A DNA stretch of 54,874 nucleotides from Rhodobium orientis (GTDB lineage Bacteria > Pseudomonadota > Alphaproteobacteria > Rhizobiales > Rhodobiaceae). The DNA lies in NCBI RefSeq assembly GCF_003258835.1, contig NZ_NPEV01000039.1, positions 1-54,874 of the forward strand, given 5' to 3'. Positions 33,688 to 43,065 of this stretch are shown here, one piece after another (the first letter of the stretch is position 1; each line of letters opens with the position of its first letter). The translations under genes were made by a program, and so were the position numbers. Below the pieces are notes generated by a model. The model saw only the letters and a program-made list of their open reading frames with translations, had not been told where the DNA came from and did no database searches.

Positions 33688-35786
33688 GCCTCGGCGCTTT
33701 CCTTCTTGATCGCGTGAATGTTGTTCCAATGGTCGAGAGAGGCCTCCCAACCCGGCCGGATGACGCAGGTCGTGTCGTATTCCTCCACGATCAGCGGCCC
33801 GGAGCGTGGCTCCGCCTTCAGGTCGGCACGGGTGACGACGGGCGTCTCGTGCCAGCCCTGCGCGCCGAAATAGGCCCGGCGACCGGTCGCTCCGAGGCTG
33901 CGCTCATTGCCGCGCAGGCACTGTTCGGGCATGCGCGGCCGCTCCGGCACGCCGCGGCAGACCGCCTTCACCGCCACGAACTGAAGCGGCTCATGCGCCG
34001 ATGAATAGCCGAAGGTCCGGGCATGCTGCTCGTGGAACGACCGGATCAATGCGGCAATCGCCGCCTCGCTTGCCTCCGTGCCGCCCAGCATCACCGTCAG
34101 CGGGGAGGTCTGACCGGCATATTTCATGTCGATCTCGATCCGCATGTCGCGCGCATCCGGTCCAAAGCCCTGGCCTTCAAGAAGCTCCGCTCCATGGGCA
34201 ACGAGACCGTCGATCGTCGCCTGAAGTGCGGCAAGGTCGGTTTCGTCCAGGCGGTGGTAGAAGGCCGCGACAAGCTGGTGCTCGACATCAGCAAAGAGCA
34301 TGCCGAGGGCGGAATAAAGTCCGGCCACCGGCGGGATGACCACCCGGTGCATGCCGGCCTCTTCGGCCAGCGAACAGGCATGGACCGGCCCGTTGCCGCC
34401 GATCGCCATCAGCACGAACTGTGCGGGATCCCGCCCCTTTTCGGAGGAAACGCCGCGCAAGGCACGCAGCATCGAGGCATTGGCGATCTGATGGACGCCA
34501 TAGGCGGCTTCCGTTTCCGCCACTGCCAGCTCGCCGGAAAGCGTGCCGAAAGCGCGGCGAACCGCCCCGTGATCGAGGGACAGTTCGCCGCTGACGAGGG
34601 CCTGCGGATTGAGATAGCCGAGCATCAGGTTGCCGTCGGTGACGGTGGGCTGCGTGCCGCCCCGCCCATAGGCGACGGGCCCCGGTTCCGAACCGGCGCT
34701 GCGCGGCCCCACGGCAATGCCGCCGGCGCTGTCGACGGCGGCCAGGCTGCCGCCACCGGCGCCGACCTCGGCAATATCGATCGTCGGCACCTGGACCGGA
34801 TAGCCCGCGCCCCGCACCATGCGGGCGCCGAGAACCGGTTCGCCGCCGACTTCGGTCTCCGGCGAAATCGTGTAGGCGCCCGCCTCGGTCAGCGTCGCCT
34901 TGGCGGTGGTGCCGCCCATGTCGAAGACGAGTACGTCGCCGAGATCGATGTGACTGGCAAGCCGCGCCCCGCCGAGGACACCGGCGGCCGGACCGCTTTC
35001 GATGATGGTGATCGGCTGATCCTTGACGAGCATGCCGGGGGCGATGCCGCCCGACGACTGCATGATCATCAGCGGCGCGGCGATGCCCATACCATCGAGA
35101 CGCCGCTGCAGCGCTTCGACGTAGCGCGTCACGATCGGGCGCAGATAGGCGTTCACGACCGTGGTGGACGTGCGCTCATACTCACCGATCTGGGGCACCA
35201 GATCGGACGAGGCGGTGACCATGAGGTCAGGCATGCGCTTGCGGAAGAAATCGGCAAGGCGCTGCTCGTGATCGGCGTTGACGTGGGAGTTGATCAGCGT
35301 GATCGCCACCGCCTCGACGCCCGCCGTCTCCATCGCCGACGCGATGTCCTCAAGGCGGCTTTCATCGAGCGGGGCAACGACGGCACCGTCCGCGCCCATC
35401 CGCTCGGCGACCTCGAACCGGAGGTCACGCGGCACCAGCGGGTCGGGCTTGCGGTAGGTGATGTCGTAGAGCCGCGGCGTGCGGAACCGGGCGATTTCGA
35501 GGACGTCGCGGAATCCCAGCGTCGTCACCAGGCCGACCTTGGCGCCCTTGCGCTCGATGATCGTGTTGGTCGCGACCGTCGTTGCGTGCACGAACTCGCG
35601 GATATCGGCCGGATCGACGCCGAGCTCGGCGAAAAGCGCGCGCGAACCCACCTCGATCGCCTCGGAATAATCGCGCGGCGTCGACAGGATCTTTTTGGAA
35701 AAGACCCGGCCGTCGTCGTCGATGAGGACGATATCCGTGAAGGTGCCGCCGATATCGACGCCAAGGCGAAAGCTCTGTCTGGTCAT
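33684..35786 (-). CDS. hyuA: hydantoinase A / 5-oxoprolinase A family subunit
   Basis: A 700-residue ATP-binding subunit with the ASKHA-type fold. It starts FRLGVDIGGTFTDIVLIDDD (phosphate-binding loop), has VHATTVATNTIIERKGAKVG and the second phosphate site LVFDMGGTTAKATL, and ends with the EEYDTTCVIRPGW block. The order Hydant_A_N, hydantoinase A and C-terminal domain, and the length, are normal for the family. It is the partner of HyuB (overlapping ATGA). The PrpD-like gene lies 33 bases upstream, so all four minus-strand genes form one operon driven from the promoter region at 37242-37424. Confidence 0.94.
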   Translation of the reverse strand: MTRQSFRLGVDIGGTFTDIVLIDDDGRVFSKKILSTPRDYSEAIEVGSRALFAELGVDPADIREFVHATTVATNTIIERKGAKVGLVTTLGFRDVLEIARFRTPRLYDITYRKPDPLVPRDLRFEVAERMGADGAVVAPLDESRLEDIASAMETAGVEAVAITLINSHVNADHEQRLADFFRKRMPDLMVTASSDLVPQIGEYERTSTTVVNAYLRPIVTRYVEALQRRLDGMGIAAPLMIMQSSGGIAPGMLVKDQPITIIESGPAAGVLGGARLASHIDLGDVLVFDMGGTTAKATLTEAGAYTISPETEVGGEPVLGARMVRGAGYPVQVPTIDIAEVGAGGGSLAAVDSAGGIAVGPRSAGSEPGPVAYGRGGTQPTVTDGNLMLGYLNPQALVSGELSLDHGAVRRAFGTLSGELAVAETEAAYGVHQIANASMLRALRGVSSEKGRDPAQFVLMAIGGNGPVHACSLAEEAGMHRVVIPPVAGLYSALGMLFADVEHQLVAAFYHRLDETDLAALQATIDGLVAHGAELLEGQGFGPDARDMRIEIDMKYAGQTSPLTVMLGGTEASEAAIAALIRSFHEQHARTFGYSSAHEPLQFVAVKAVCRGVPERPRMPEQCLRGNERSLGATGRRAYFGAQGWHETPVVTRADLKAEPRSGPLIVEEYDTTCVIRPGWEASLDHWNNIHAIKKESAEA

Positions 35787-35819
35787 GGTCCTGTTCGATA
35801 TTTCCGGTTCAAGAAATGC

Positions 35820-37241
35820 TCAGTCGCGCCGGGCGCGGCGCAAAGCGCTGAAGGCATCGACGACGGTGCGGATGTCGGCGGCGTCCTCGATCGAAAGGAT
35901 CGCCTCGGCAAGGCCGTCGCTTGCCGCCCTGTCGGCACTGAAGCCCCAGGCGAGGCAGCCGGCGAATTTCTCGCGGATTTCCTCCGGCGACATCGGATCG
36001 TCGGGCGCGCCCTTCATGGTCTCGGTGCGCCTGGTGATCCGGCGACCGTCCTTCAGGGTGAGATCGATGGCGGCCGGGGCGATCGCCGTCGGCTCGATCG
36101 AGCCTGGAACGACAACCGAAAACCGCGTCGCCGACCGGCTCTCCGGCGCCTGGATGCGCTCCTTGGTATAGGTCGCAAGCCCGACCGTGCCGTCGGTCAG
36201 CGCCGCGGCAAGGCCGTAGCAGGCATTGAACTGGGCATGGACGACCGGATTGGCGGCTGCGGGATCGAACGGCGCGCCGACGATGTCGGCATTGACCCGG
36301 CCGAGCGAGATGACGGCGCTTTCGACATCGGCGGCGCGGACGCCTTCGGCATGAAGCTCCAGTCCGAGCTGGATCGTCGAATGGACGCAGCGGCAGCACG
36401 GATAGGGCTTCATCGAAATGTCGAGGATGTGCCACCGATCGCCGATGCCGTCCTGCAGCACCTGCGGCCGCACCTCGCCGCGCTCGTGGAGCGCGAAAAG
36501 CCCGGCATCGCCTTCCAGAAACCGCGTCGGACCGGTTAATCCCGCTTCGGCGAGCCGGGCCGCGGTGACGCCGTTTCGCGCGGCAAAGCCCGGACCCATC
36601 CGCTTGGCAAGGGCACCGTCGGCGATGAATTGCGTCGTTCCGCTCATCTGGGTGAAGGCAAGGCCGAGCGCATGGGTCATCCGCTCGCCATCGAGGCCGA
36701 AGATGCGACCGGCGGTCAGCGCGGCGGCGAGCGACCCGAAGGCGGTCGTCGGATGCCAGCCCTTGCCGAGGCTGTTGTAGCAGGCAAGGCCGAGACGGCA
36801 GAAAAGCTCCACGCCGCAGGCGATCGCGGCAACGAAGGTCCGCCCGTCGATGCCGCCGCGCGCTTCGGCCGCCGCCAGCGCCGCCGGCAACACGACGCAA
36901 TAGACATGAACGCGCGCGGGATCGTGCTGGTCGTCGAAGTCGAGCGCATGTGCCGAAGAGGCATTGAGGAAAGCCGCCGTCGCGGGGCTGCGCCCGACGT
37001 CGCCGAGGAGATCCGTCGCCGCCCCCTCCGGCTCAAACCCGTCCATCGCCCGGCGCAGCTCGACCATGCCCGGCGCCCGGGCCGCCCCGGCGATCACCCC
37101 GAACGTGTCGAGCAGGAAATCGCAAGTAACCTGCCGCACCTGGGCAGGCAGGTCATCCGGGCCAAGGGCGGCAAAGGCGCTGGCGACGCGTCGCCCGATA
37201 TCCGTGAGGTCGTCGGACCTTGCCTGCAATTCCACGTTCAC
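35820..37241 (-). CDS. MmgE/PrpD family protein
   Basis: A 473-residue MmgE/PrpD protein, the family of 2-methylcitrate dehydratase and related iron-sulfur-free dehydratases and isomerases. Recognisable parts are FLLDTFGVIAGAARAPGM, the conserved SSAHALDFDDQHDPARVHVY, GWHPTTAFGSLAAALTAGR and ISMKPYPCCRCVHSTIQLG. The GTG start at 37241 is chosen because GGGGAGGT lies about six bases upstream. It is the first gene of the prpD-hyuA-hyuB-aldolase operon, suggesting it handles a hydroxy- or dicarboxylic acid made during degradation of the imported compound. The specific reaction is unknown. Confidence 0.9.
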   Translation of the reverse strand: MNVELQARSDDLTDIGRRVASAFAALGPDDLPAQVRQVTCDFLLDTFGVIAGAARAPGMVELRRAMDGFEPEGAATDLLGDVGRSPATAAFLNASSAHALDFDDQHDPARVHVYCVVLPAALAAAEARGGIDGRTFVAAIACGVELFCRLGLACYNSLGKGWHPTTAFGSLAAALTAGRIFGLDGERMTHALGLAFTQMSGTTQFIADGALAKRMGPGFAARNGVTAARLAEAGLTGPTRFLEGDAGLFALHERGEVRPQVLQDGIGDRWHILDISMKPYPCCRCVHSTIQLGLELHAEGVRAADVESAVISLGRVNADIVGAPFDPAAANPVVHAQFNACYGLAAALTDGTVGLATYTKERIQAPESRSATRFSVVVPGSIEPTAIAPAAIDLTLKDGRRITRRTETMKGAPDDPMSPEEIREKFAGCLAWGFSADRAASDGLAEAILSIEDAADIRTVVDAFSALRRARRD

Positions 37242-37376
37242 CGTCTACCTCCCCCCGGAATTTCGGACGCCGCGCGGGCGCGCCGGCGCGACGGATGGAC
37301 AACAGGTTGACCGGTCACCTAAGCTTCTTACGGGCGGGTTACCCCGCCTCACGCCGAGTCATCGATCAGATGCCCC

Positions 37377-37395
37377 TATAATGACTAGTTGTCTA
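37377..37395 (+). promoter_or_regulatory. -10 element and adjacent candidate GntR box
   Basis: TATAAT (37377-37382) is a perfect -10 hexamer, and TAGTTGTCTA (37386-37395) follows within 4 bases. The latter lies inside a GAC-N5-GTC dyad. A similar TAGTTGATTA box occurs on the opposite strand at 38193-38202, upstream of tctC. This suggests the regulator at 37425 controls itself and the transporter through a shared box. The same 183-base gap must also contain the promoter of the divergent prpD-hyu operon. Confidence 0.45.
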
Positions 37396-37424
37396 TTCTT
37401 TTCAAGAGAGCAAAACACACCGCC

Positions 37425-38153
37425 ATGGCGACCCCTTCCAAGTTCACGCCGATTTATGCGCAAATTCGGGACTTCATCCGCAACGGGATCGAATCCGGCA
37501 CCTATGGTGCCGGCGAGCGACTGCCGTCAGAAAAGGAACTGTCGGCCCAGTTCAAGACAACGCGGGCAACGGTCGCCCGAGCGCTACAGGAACTGGTCTT
37601 CGAGGGGGCCGTGGAGCGGCGCGCGGGCAGCGGCACCTTCGTCGTCGAGAGCAACCTGAACATCCCCTTCGAGACGACGCGCATCCGCTCCTTCGACGAA
37701 CAGGTCGCGGCCAGTGGCGAGCGCATATCCTACCAGCTCGTGAGTTTCCGCATCGCCGACGAAGCCAAGGTTCGCGCGGCTTTGCAGCAGAAGGACGGCG
37801 GCATCTACCTGCTGGAGCGTCTGCGCCTGGTGAACGCCGTTCCCCTCAGCCTGGAGCGCCGCTTCATCCCCGCCGACATCGCCGATCAGTTGACCGTCAA
37901 CGCGCTCAACACGCTGTCCATCCATCGCATCCTCGCTGAAGTGGTCGGGCAACCCGTCGCCGCCATCGAAGGCGTCATTCGGGTGGGCCTGGCCGGTGAG
38001 ACGATGGGCGACCTGCTGCATGTGCCGCCCGGCGCCCCCCTCCTCATTCGTGACTACACACTGAAGAACGCCGACGGACGCCCGCTTGTCTTCGGAGAAT
38101 CCTTCTACAAAGAGCAGTTTCAGGTGCCTTACCAGGTCCGGCAGAACGAATAA
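37425..38153 (+). CDS. GntR family regulator, HutC/UTRA type
   Basis: A 242-residue regulator. The N-terminal wHTH reads PIYAQIRDFIRNGIESGTYG, GERLPSEKELSAQFKTTRAT and VARALQELVFEGAVERRAGS, a clear GntR domain. The UTRA ligand-binding domain follows (about residues 90-235), with YLLERLRLVNAVPLSLERRF and GDLLHVPPGAPLLIRDYTL. The chosen ATG at 37425 gives a conventional N terminus; a TTG twelve codons upstream is in frame but starts within the candidate operator. It diverges from the hydantoinase operon and precedes the TctCBA genes, so it is the likely local regulator responding to the imported substrate. Confidence 0.9.
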   Translation: MATPSKFTPIYAQIRDFIRNGIESGTYGAGERLPSEKELSAQFKTTRATVARALQELVFEGAVERRAGSGTFVVESNLNIPFETTRIRSFDEQVAASGERISYQLVSFRIADEAKVRAALQQKDGGIYLLERLRLVNAVPLSLERRFIPADIADQLTVNALNTLSIHRILAEVVGQPVAAIEGVIRVGLAGETMGDLLHVPPGAPLLIRDYTLKNADGRPLVFGESFYKEQFQVPYQVRQNE

Positions 38154-38192
38154 GCGTCGCTGGCGCCAGGCCAGTCTCCAAGAGTTCTTGAC

Positions 38193-38202
38193 TAATCAAC
38201 TA
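38193..38202 (-). promoter_or_regulatory. candidate GntR box upstream of tctC
   Basis: TAATCAACTA on the plus strand is TAGTTGATTA on the other, matching the 37386-37395 box TAGTTGTCTA at 8 of 10 positions. It forms part of the dyad TTGACTAATCAA (38188-38199). It lies in the 187-base gap between the regulator and tctC. Confidence 0.4.
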
Positions 38203-38340
38203 TACCTTTTAAGCTGAATGGGCCTAGGCATCCGATGGATGCCCAATGTCAGAGGGAGCCGGGACTGGCAAACAGCCCGGCAAAACGACCGCTCCGTCCT
38301 CCCAACGGATCGGCCGCGAACAGCAAGGAGATCCCAGATC

Positions 38341-39330
38341 ATGATTGGCTCTTCATTCATTCGCCGATGCCTCGGCGCCACGCTGACCGCCGCCCTGGCC
38401 TTCAGCGCGGCATCCGGCGCCGTCGCCAAGGACTGGCCTACCGGTCCGGTGCAGATCATCGTGTCCTATTCGGCCGGCGGCGGCACCGATCGCCAGGCGC
38501 GCCTCCTCGCCGGGCCGCTCGAAGAGGTCCTCGGCGTCCCTGTCACCGTCCAGAACCTGCCGGGCGGCGGCGGCCAGGTCGCCGCGACCGCCGTGCTGCG
38601 CGAGCCGGCCGACGAAGCCGTGATCCTCGCCACCAACGAACCCGACCTGAGCATGGGGCCGCTATTGAAAAATGCACCCTATTCCCGCGACGACCTCACG
38701 GTTGTCGCCGTCGACGTCACCGACCCGCGGCTGCTTCTCGTTGCCAAGGACAGCCCCTACAAGACCTTCGACGATTTCGTGAAAGCGGCGAAGGAAAACC
38801 CGGGCGAGCTGACGATTTCCGCGTCCCAGGGCGGCGCACAGGAACTGTTCGCCAAGTGGCTTGTCGGCGAACTCGGCCTCGATGTGCGCATCGTCGGCTA
38901 TCCCGGCGGCAGCAAGGCCGCCAACGCCATGCTCGGCGGCCATGTGACGGCCGCGCTCGGCGACGACTTCTCCCGCCTCAACATCCGCGACCAGTCCCAC
39001 GCCCTTCTCATCGCCGCCGACGGCCCGAGCCCGCGCTGGCCCGAAGCGGCCGTCATGGCAGAGGTCATGCCGAAATACGGCGTCGAAGTCCCGACCCCGG
39101 ACTTTCTCGCCCGTTTCGGTATCTATGCCGTCCAAAGCGCCATGAAAAAGGACAACCCGGAACACTATAAGGTCTTGCAGGACGCGATACTGAAGGCGAT
39201 GAATTCGGAAACCTTCCTGGCCGCAGTGAAAGCGAAAAAGCTCGACGACCTGTCGAAACGCGCAGCCGGTGAGGACTTCAAGGCCTCCTTCGACGCGACC
39301 GCAAAGGCGGTTGCCAAGGCCGCGAAGTAA
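38341..39330 (+). CDS. tctC: tripartite tricarboxylate transporter substrate-binding protein (TctC/Bug)
   Basis: A 329-residue periplasmic binding protein of the TctC/Bug type. A signal peptide (RRCLGATLTAALAFSAASGA, cut near VAKDW) precedes the mature protein. This shows the family-typical PVQIIVSYSAGGGTDRQARL, VQNLPGGGGQVAATAVL and GYPGGSKAANAMLGGHV. AAGGAG lies about ten bases before the ATG. It captures the substrate for the TctAB membrane unit encoded just downstream. Bug-type proteins bind carboxylates, amides or amino acids through a loop of backbone contacts. Here the neighbours point to a compound processed by the hydantoinase operon. Confidence 0.93.
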   Translation: MIGSSFIRRCLGATLTAALAFSAASGAVAKDWPTGPVQIIVSYSAGGGTDRQARLLAGPLEEVLGVPVTVQNLPGGGGQVAATAVLREPADEAVILATNEPDLSMGPLLKNAPYSRDDLTVVAVDVTDPRLLLVAKDSPYKTFDDFVKAAKENPGELTISASQGGAQELFAKWLVGELGLDVRIVGYPGGSKAANAMLGGHVTAALGDDFSRLNIRDQSHALLIAADGPSPRWPEAAVMAEVMPKYGVEVPTPDFLARFGIYAVQSAMKKDNPEHYKVLQDAILKAMNSETFLAAVKAKKLDDLSKRAAGEDFKASFDATAKAVAKAAK

Positions 39331-39418
39331 CCGGACGAGACATCCGGACATCTGACCCGGGGGCGGCCCTTTCGGCCCATGCCGTCCCCGGTTCCGTTCC
39401 CCAATCGACGGCGGAGCC

Positions 39419-39892
39419 ATGATCAAGAAGTTTCCCTTCGGAGAACTCGTCGTCCCGGCGGCAATGCTGGTTTTCGTCGCCGCCTACTGGCGCGAGGCCT
39501 ACGCGCTCAGTTTCGAGGCGCGGTTCTTTCCCGCCGCCCTGACGGTCGCTCTTCTGGCCCTCCTGGCCGTGGTCGCCTACCGGATTTTCCGGCCCGTCGG
39601 CGAAGATGACGGGACGGCGGGAAGCGACGATACCGCCGTCACGTTCCGCGCCCTTGCGGTCCCCGCCCTTGTCATTGTCGTGACCGTCGTGCTGCTCAGC
39701 CTGTGGTCGACGCTCGGCGGCATCCTCTTTGCCCTCGTCGCGACCTTCGCCGTCGCCTTTGCCATGGGCGAAAGGCGGATTGCCGTTCTGGTCCTTTTCC
39801 CCGTCGGAATGGCTGCCGGTCTGCACGTCATCTTTTCCATGGTTCTCCATGCCCGCATCCCGGCCGGCCTGGCTGCCGGTCTTTTTGGCTGA
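39419..39892 (+). CDS. tctB: tripartite tricarboxylate transporter small membrane subunit (TctB)
   Basis: A 157-residue four-helix membrane protein of the TctB family. Hydrophobic segments lie near residues 9-25 (LVVPAAMLVFVAAYWR), 35-55, 80-105 and 118-150. A GGAG lies just upstream of the ATG. It is the poorly conserved small subunit that pairs with TctA. It lies 88 bases after tctC and 7 bases before tctA, as usual in these operons. Confidence 0.88.
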   Translation: MIKKFPFGELVVPAAMLVFVAAYWREAYALSFEARFFPAALTVALLALLAVVAYRIFRPVGEDDGTAGSDDTAVTFRALAVPALVIVVTVVLLSLWSTLGGILFALVATFAVAFAMGERRIAVLVLFPVGMAAGLHVIFSMVLHARIPAGLAAGLFG

Positions 39893-39899
39893 GGCGCCC

Positions 39900-41402
39900 A
39901 TGCAGTTCCTGACCGACCTTTCCGCCGGTTTCGACGCCGTTTTCACGCTGCACGCGGCCGGCTTCGTGCTCCTCGGCACCCTTCTCGGCATCATCGTCGG
40001 CGCAACCCCCGGCCTTTCTTCGGGCATGGCGGTCGCGGTGCTCCTGCCGCTGACCTTCACGATGGATTCGCTGACCGGGCTCGTCTTCCTCACCTCGGTC
40101 TATGTCGCCGTCACCTATGGCGGCGCCGTCACCGCGATCATGCTCAACACGCCGGGCGCGCCGGAAAACGCCGCAACCGCGCTCGACGGCCACGCGCTCA
40201 CCCGGCTCGGCCAGTCGGGCCGCGCGCTCGGCGTCGCGATCGCCGCTTCCGCTCTCGGCGGGCTTCTGTCCTATTTCGTCATGCTGTTCGGTATCAGCTC
40301 CGTCGCCAGCATCGCGCTGACCTTCGGGCCGACCGAGATCTTCCTGATCGCGCTGAGCGGCGTCATGATCCTCGGTGCGGTGGGTTCGGGATCGCCGGCG
40401 AAAATCCTCGCCTCGGGCATGTTCGGCCTTCTTGTCGGCACTATCGGCATCGTCCCGACGGGCGAATGGCGCGCGACCTTCGGCGAACCCTATCTCGCCG
40501 ACGGGGTCCAGATCGTGCCGGTCCTGATCGGCATGTTCGTCGTCGCCGAACTCCTCGTGCTCTCGCACCGCGAAACCGTGGTCGACGCCGCCACGGAAGT
40601 GAACCGCAGCATCGGCGCGACGGTCGCCGGGTTCAGGGAGGTCCTGAGCCATCCGGTCACCCTTTTACGGTCCTCGTTCCTCGGCATGGGCGTCGGCCTG
40701 ATCCCGGCGGCGGGCGCGACGCTTGCCGCCTTTTCCTCCTACACGCTCGCCCGGCGCCTGTCGCGGGAGCCGGAACGATACGGCAAGGGATCGATCGAAG
40801 GCATCGTTGCCGCCGAATCCGCCAACAACGCCTGTTCCGGCGGCGCGTTGACCGTCTCGCTCGTGCTCGGCGTGCCGGGCAGCGTCGCCACCGCCGTCAT
40901 CCTCGGCGCCCTCACCATGCAGGGCCTGCAGCCCGGCCCGATGATGGTCGTCCAGCAGCCGACCCTTGTCTATGGCCTGGTGATCGCCGCCATCCTTTCC
41001 CAGCCGGTCATGGTTCTGTTTGCGATCCTGGCCGGCAGCGTCATGTCGCGGGCGCTGACGATTTCCACCCGCGTCCTCGTACCGTTCCTGCTGATGCTGT
41101 CGATCTACGGCACGTTCGCGCTCAGAAACGCCACGTTCGACGTCTGGATGACGCTCGGCTTCGGCGTTCTCGGCTATTTCATGAAACGCTACGGCTATTC
41201 ACCCGCTGCCCTCGTCATGGGCGTCATCCTCGCCAAGATCACCGATGCGGAACTCGTCCGCACGATGCAGATCTTCGGCGACGATTGGTATTTCGCCTTT
41301 TTCCAGCGGCCGATCTCCCTCGCCATCCTGGCGATCCTGACGGCCAGCCTGTTGCGCGCCGGCCTTGGCGCCCGCCGGCGACGCCTGCCCTCCGACGAAT
41401 AG
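39900..41402 (+). CDS. tctA: tripartite tricarboxylate transporter large membrane subunit (TctA)
   Basis: A 500-residue permease of the TctA family with about twelve membrane segments. Family motifs are GTLLGIIVGATPGLSSGMAV near residue 28, a TYGGAVTAIMLNTPGAPENA block, and the repeated-half motif GVGLIPAAGATLAAFSSYTL. These two similar halves reflect the internal duplication of the family. The in-frame extension back to 39729 lies inside tctB, so I take the ATG at 39900. It uses the proton or sodium gradient to import the substrate delivered by TctC. It is the last gene of the transporter operon. Confidence 0.93.
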   Translation: MQFLTDLSAGFDAVFTLHAAGFVLLGTLLGIIVGATPGLSSGMAVAVLLPLTFTMDSLTGLVFLTSVYVAVTYGGAVTAIMLNTPGAPENAATALDGHALTRLGQSGRALGVAIAASALGGLLSYFVMLFGISSVASIALTFGPTEIFLIALSGVMILGAVGSGSPAKILASGMFGLLVGTIGIVPTGEWRATFGEPYLADGVQIVPVLIGMFVVAELLVLSHRETVVDAATEVNRSIGATVAGFREVLSHPVTLLRSSFLGMGVGLIPAAGATLAAFSSYTLARRLSREPERYGKGSIEGIVAAESANNACSGGALTVSLVLGVPGSVATAVILGALTMQGLQPGPMMVVQQPTLVYGLVIAAILSQPVMVLFAILAGSVMSRALTISTRVLVPFLLMLSIYGTFALRNATFDVWMTLGFGVLGYFMKRYGYSPAALVMGVILAKITDAELVRTMQIFGDDWYFAFFQRPISLAILAILTASLLRAGLGARRRRLPSDE

Positions 41403-41640
41403 GACAAAGGCCGAAAATAGGACTTGCCCGAGTTCGCGCGCGCGCGTTTTTCCAATTGGGAATATTCGCCGAACGAAGAACTCAGTGCACCTCGCATGAT
41501 AATGAGACCACGAGTAATGCTCTGGCTTATTTCACGTGCCATCATCCCGGCCTTCTACCTTGACGTGCTTCCCGAATTTCGGACCGTTTTGAGCTGGAAT
41601 TTTCCACTTATGATCCCGTTGTGGGGAGAAGGAGAGTTCC

Positions 41641-41907
41641 ATGAAGAGGTCGAAGTTTTCGGAGGCCCAGATTGCCTTCATTCTGCGCCAGGCGGATGAA
41701 GGGACGCCGGTGGCGGAGGTCTGCCGCAAGGCGGGCATCAGCGATGCGACCTTCTATAACTGGCGCAAGCGTTATGGCGGATTGACACCGTCCGAAGTCA
41801 AACGCATGCGGCAGCTGGAGGATGAGAACAACAGGCTGAAGAATATCGTCGCCGACCTGACGCTCGACAAGGCCATGTTGCAGGACGTCCTGTCAAAAAA
41901 GCTATGA
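41641..41907 (+). CDS. IS3-family transposase orfA (HTH protein)
   Basis: An 88-residue helix-turn-helix protein: KFSEAQIAFILRQADEGTPV, then CRKAGISDATFYNWRKRYGG, and a leucine-zipper-like ENNRLKNIVADLTLDKAML. A six-A run at 41895-41900 just before its stop is the expected slippery site for programmed -1 frameshifting into orfB. Its stop also overlaps the orfB ATG (ATGA). Confidence 0.9.
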   Translation: MKRSKFSEAQIAFILRQADEGTPVAEVCRKAGISDATFYNWRKRYGGLTPSEVKRMRQLEDENNRLKNIVADLTLDKAMLQDVLSKKL

Positions 41908-42740
41908 AGCCTGCTCGCCGCCGTCGGCTTGTCGATAAAGTCCGCGTGGACTGGAAGGTTTCGATCCGACGGGCTTGTGCCTGCCTGCGGATCGACGCGT
42001 CGCTCTATCACTACAAGTCGAAGCGCGGCGACCAGGCTGCTCTGAAGGCCAGGATCAAGGAGATTGCTGCGACGCGCGTGCGTTATGGCTACAGGCGCAT
42101 CCATGTCTTGCTGCGCCGCGAAGGCTGGAACGTCAACGCCAAGCGAATCTATCGTCTTTACAAAGAGATGGGCCTGCAGCTCAGGAACAAGACGCCAAAA
42201 CAGCGGGTGAAGGCGAAGCTGCGTGAGGACAGGACAGAAGCCGTGCATTCCAACGATGTGTGGGCGATGGACTTTGTCCACGACCAATTGGCGACCGGTC
42301 GCAAGATCCGCGTGCTGACGGTCATCGACACCTTCTCGCGCTTCTCACCGGTGGTCGATCCGCGGTTCAGCTATCGAGGAGAAAATGTTGTCGCGACGCT
42401 TGAGCGAACCTGTCGATCGGTCGGCTATCCGAAGATCATCCGGGTCGACCAGGGGAGCGAGTTCATCTCTCGCGACCTTGACCTGTGGGCCTATCAGCGT
42501 GGCGTCGAGTTGGAGTTCTCGCGACCGGGCAAGCCGACCGACAACGCGTTCATCGAGTCATTCAACGGCAAGTTCCGGAGCGAATGCCTCAATGCCCACT
42601 GGTTCCTCTGCCTTGACGACGCCCGCACGAAAATGGAGGAATGGCGTCAGGACTACAATACCGTCCGGCCGCACAGCGCTATCGGCAACAAGCCGCCGAT
42701 ATCGCTCATGAACGGCTCATCGGCGGCTTCCGCCTCCTGA
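41904..42740 (+). CDS. IS3-family transposase orfB (DDE catalytic part)
   Basis: A 278-residue integrase-fold domain. The triad is visible as the Asp in VWAMDFVHDQLATGRK, the Asp in IIRVDQGSEFIS and the Glu in NAFIESFNGKFRSECLN, with the downstream K/R helix. It also has the HTH_21 segment SIRRACACLRIDASLYHY. The frame is intact, so the element may still move. It works as an OrfAB fusion protein. Confidence 0.92.
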   Translation: MKPARRRRLVDKVRVDWKVSIRRACACLRIDASLYHYKSKRGDQAALKARIKEIAATRVRYGYRRIHVLLRREGWNVNAKRIYRLYKEMGLQLRNKTPKQRVKAKLREDRTEAVHSNDVWAMDFVHDQLATGRKIRVLTVIDTFSRFSPVVDPRFSYRGENVVATLERTCRSVGYPKIIRVDQGSEFISRDLDLWAYQRGVELEFSRPGKPTDNAFIESFNGKFRSECLNAHWFLCLDDARTKMEEWRQDYNTVRPHSAIGNKPPISLMNGSSAASAS

Positions 42741-43065
42741 GCCAGACACCCCGGAAGTTCCGGCGCGCGGCGGTCCAAAGACGGGGAGCACTTCAGTCAG
42801 GGTACAGGCTAACCTCAAACCGAGGACAATTCAGGGGAGCAGGTCAACGCTTGTGGACTCACGGCCAAAGATATTCTGCCCTTGGCCGAGAATCATTGCC
42901 GGGAAACAAGAAGCACGCTGCACATGCCTGTCACGCCGCCGTAGGGCCGGTAATCAGCTCTCGGCGGGAACCAAAAGAAACAGAGTAAGAAACAGGCGAA
43001 ACAGGCGGGAACCGCCGCCGCTTCCATTGCCACTTTGTCTGGGCAAGTCGGCATCGTCCGTCGCT

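Larger units (their letters stand above)
41590..42847 (+). mobile_element. IS3-family (IS407-like) insertion sequence
   Basis: Two frames, orfA and orfB, lie within imperfect terminal inverted repeats. The left end reads TGAGCTGGAATTTTCC, starting at 41590. The right end (near 42847), read inward, is TGACCTGCTCCCCTGA. The first eight positions match except one. The length of about 1.26 kb fits IS3. No clear target duplication was found. It inserted after tctA, in a 238-base gap that otherwise holds no gene. Confidence 0.75.

Noticed and set aside
34023-36539. Long plus-strand open frame of 838 codons opposite hyuA and prpD
   Set aside because: It is antisense to two well-supported enzyme genes, has a composition typical of a GC-rich shadow frame, and has no recognisable motifs or ribosome binding site.
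41590-42847. Target-site duplication for the IS3 element
   Set aside because: Flanking bases at the inferred ends do not repeat, so the borders may be off by a few bases or the duplication has been lost.
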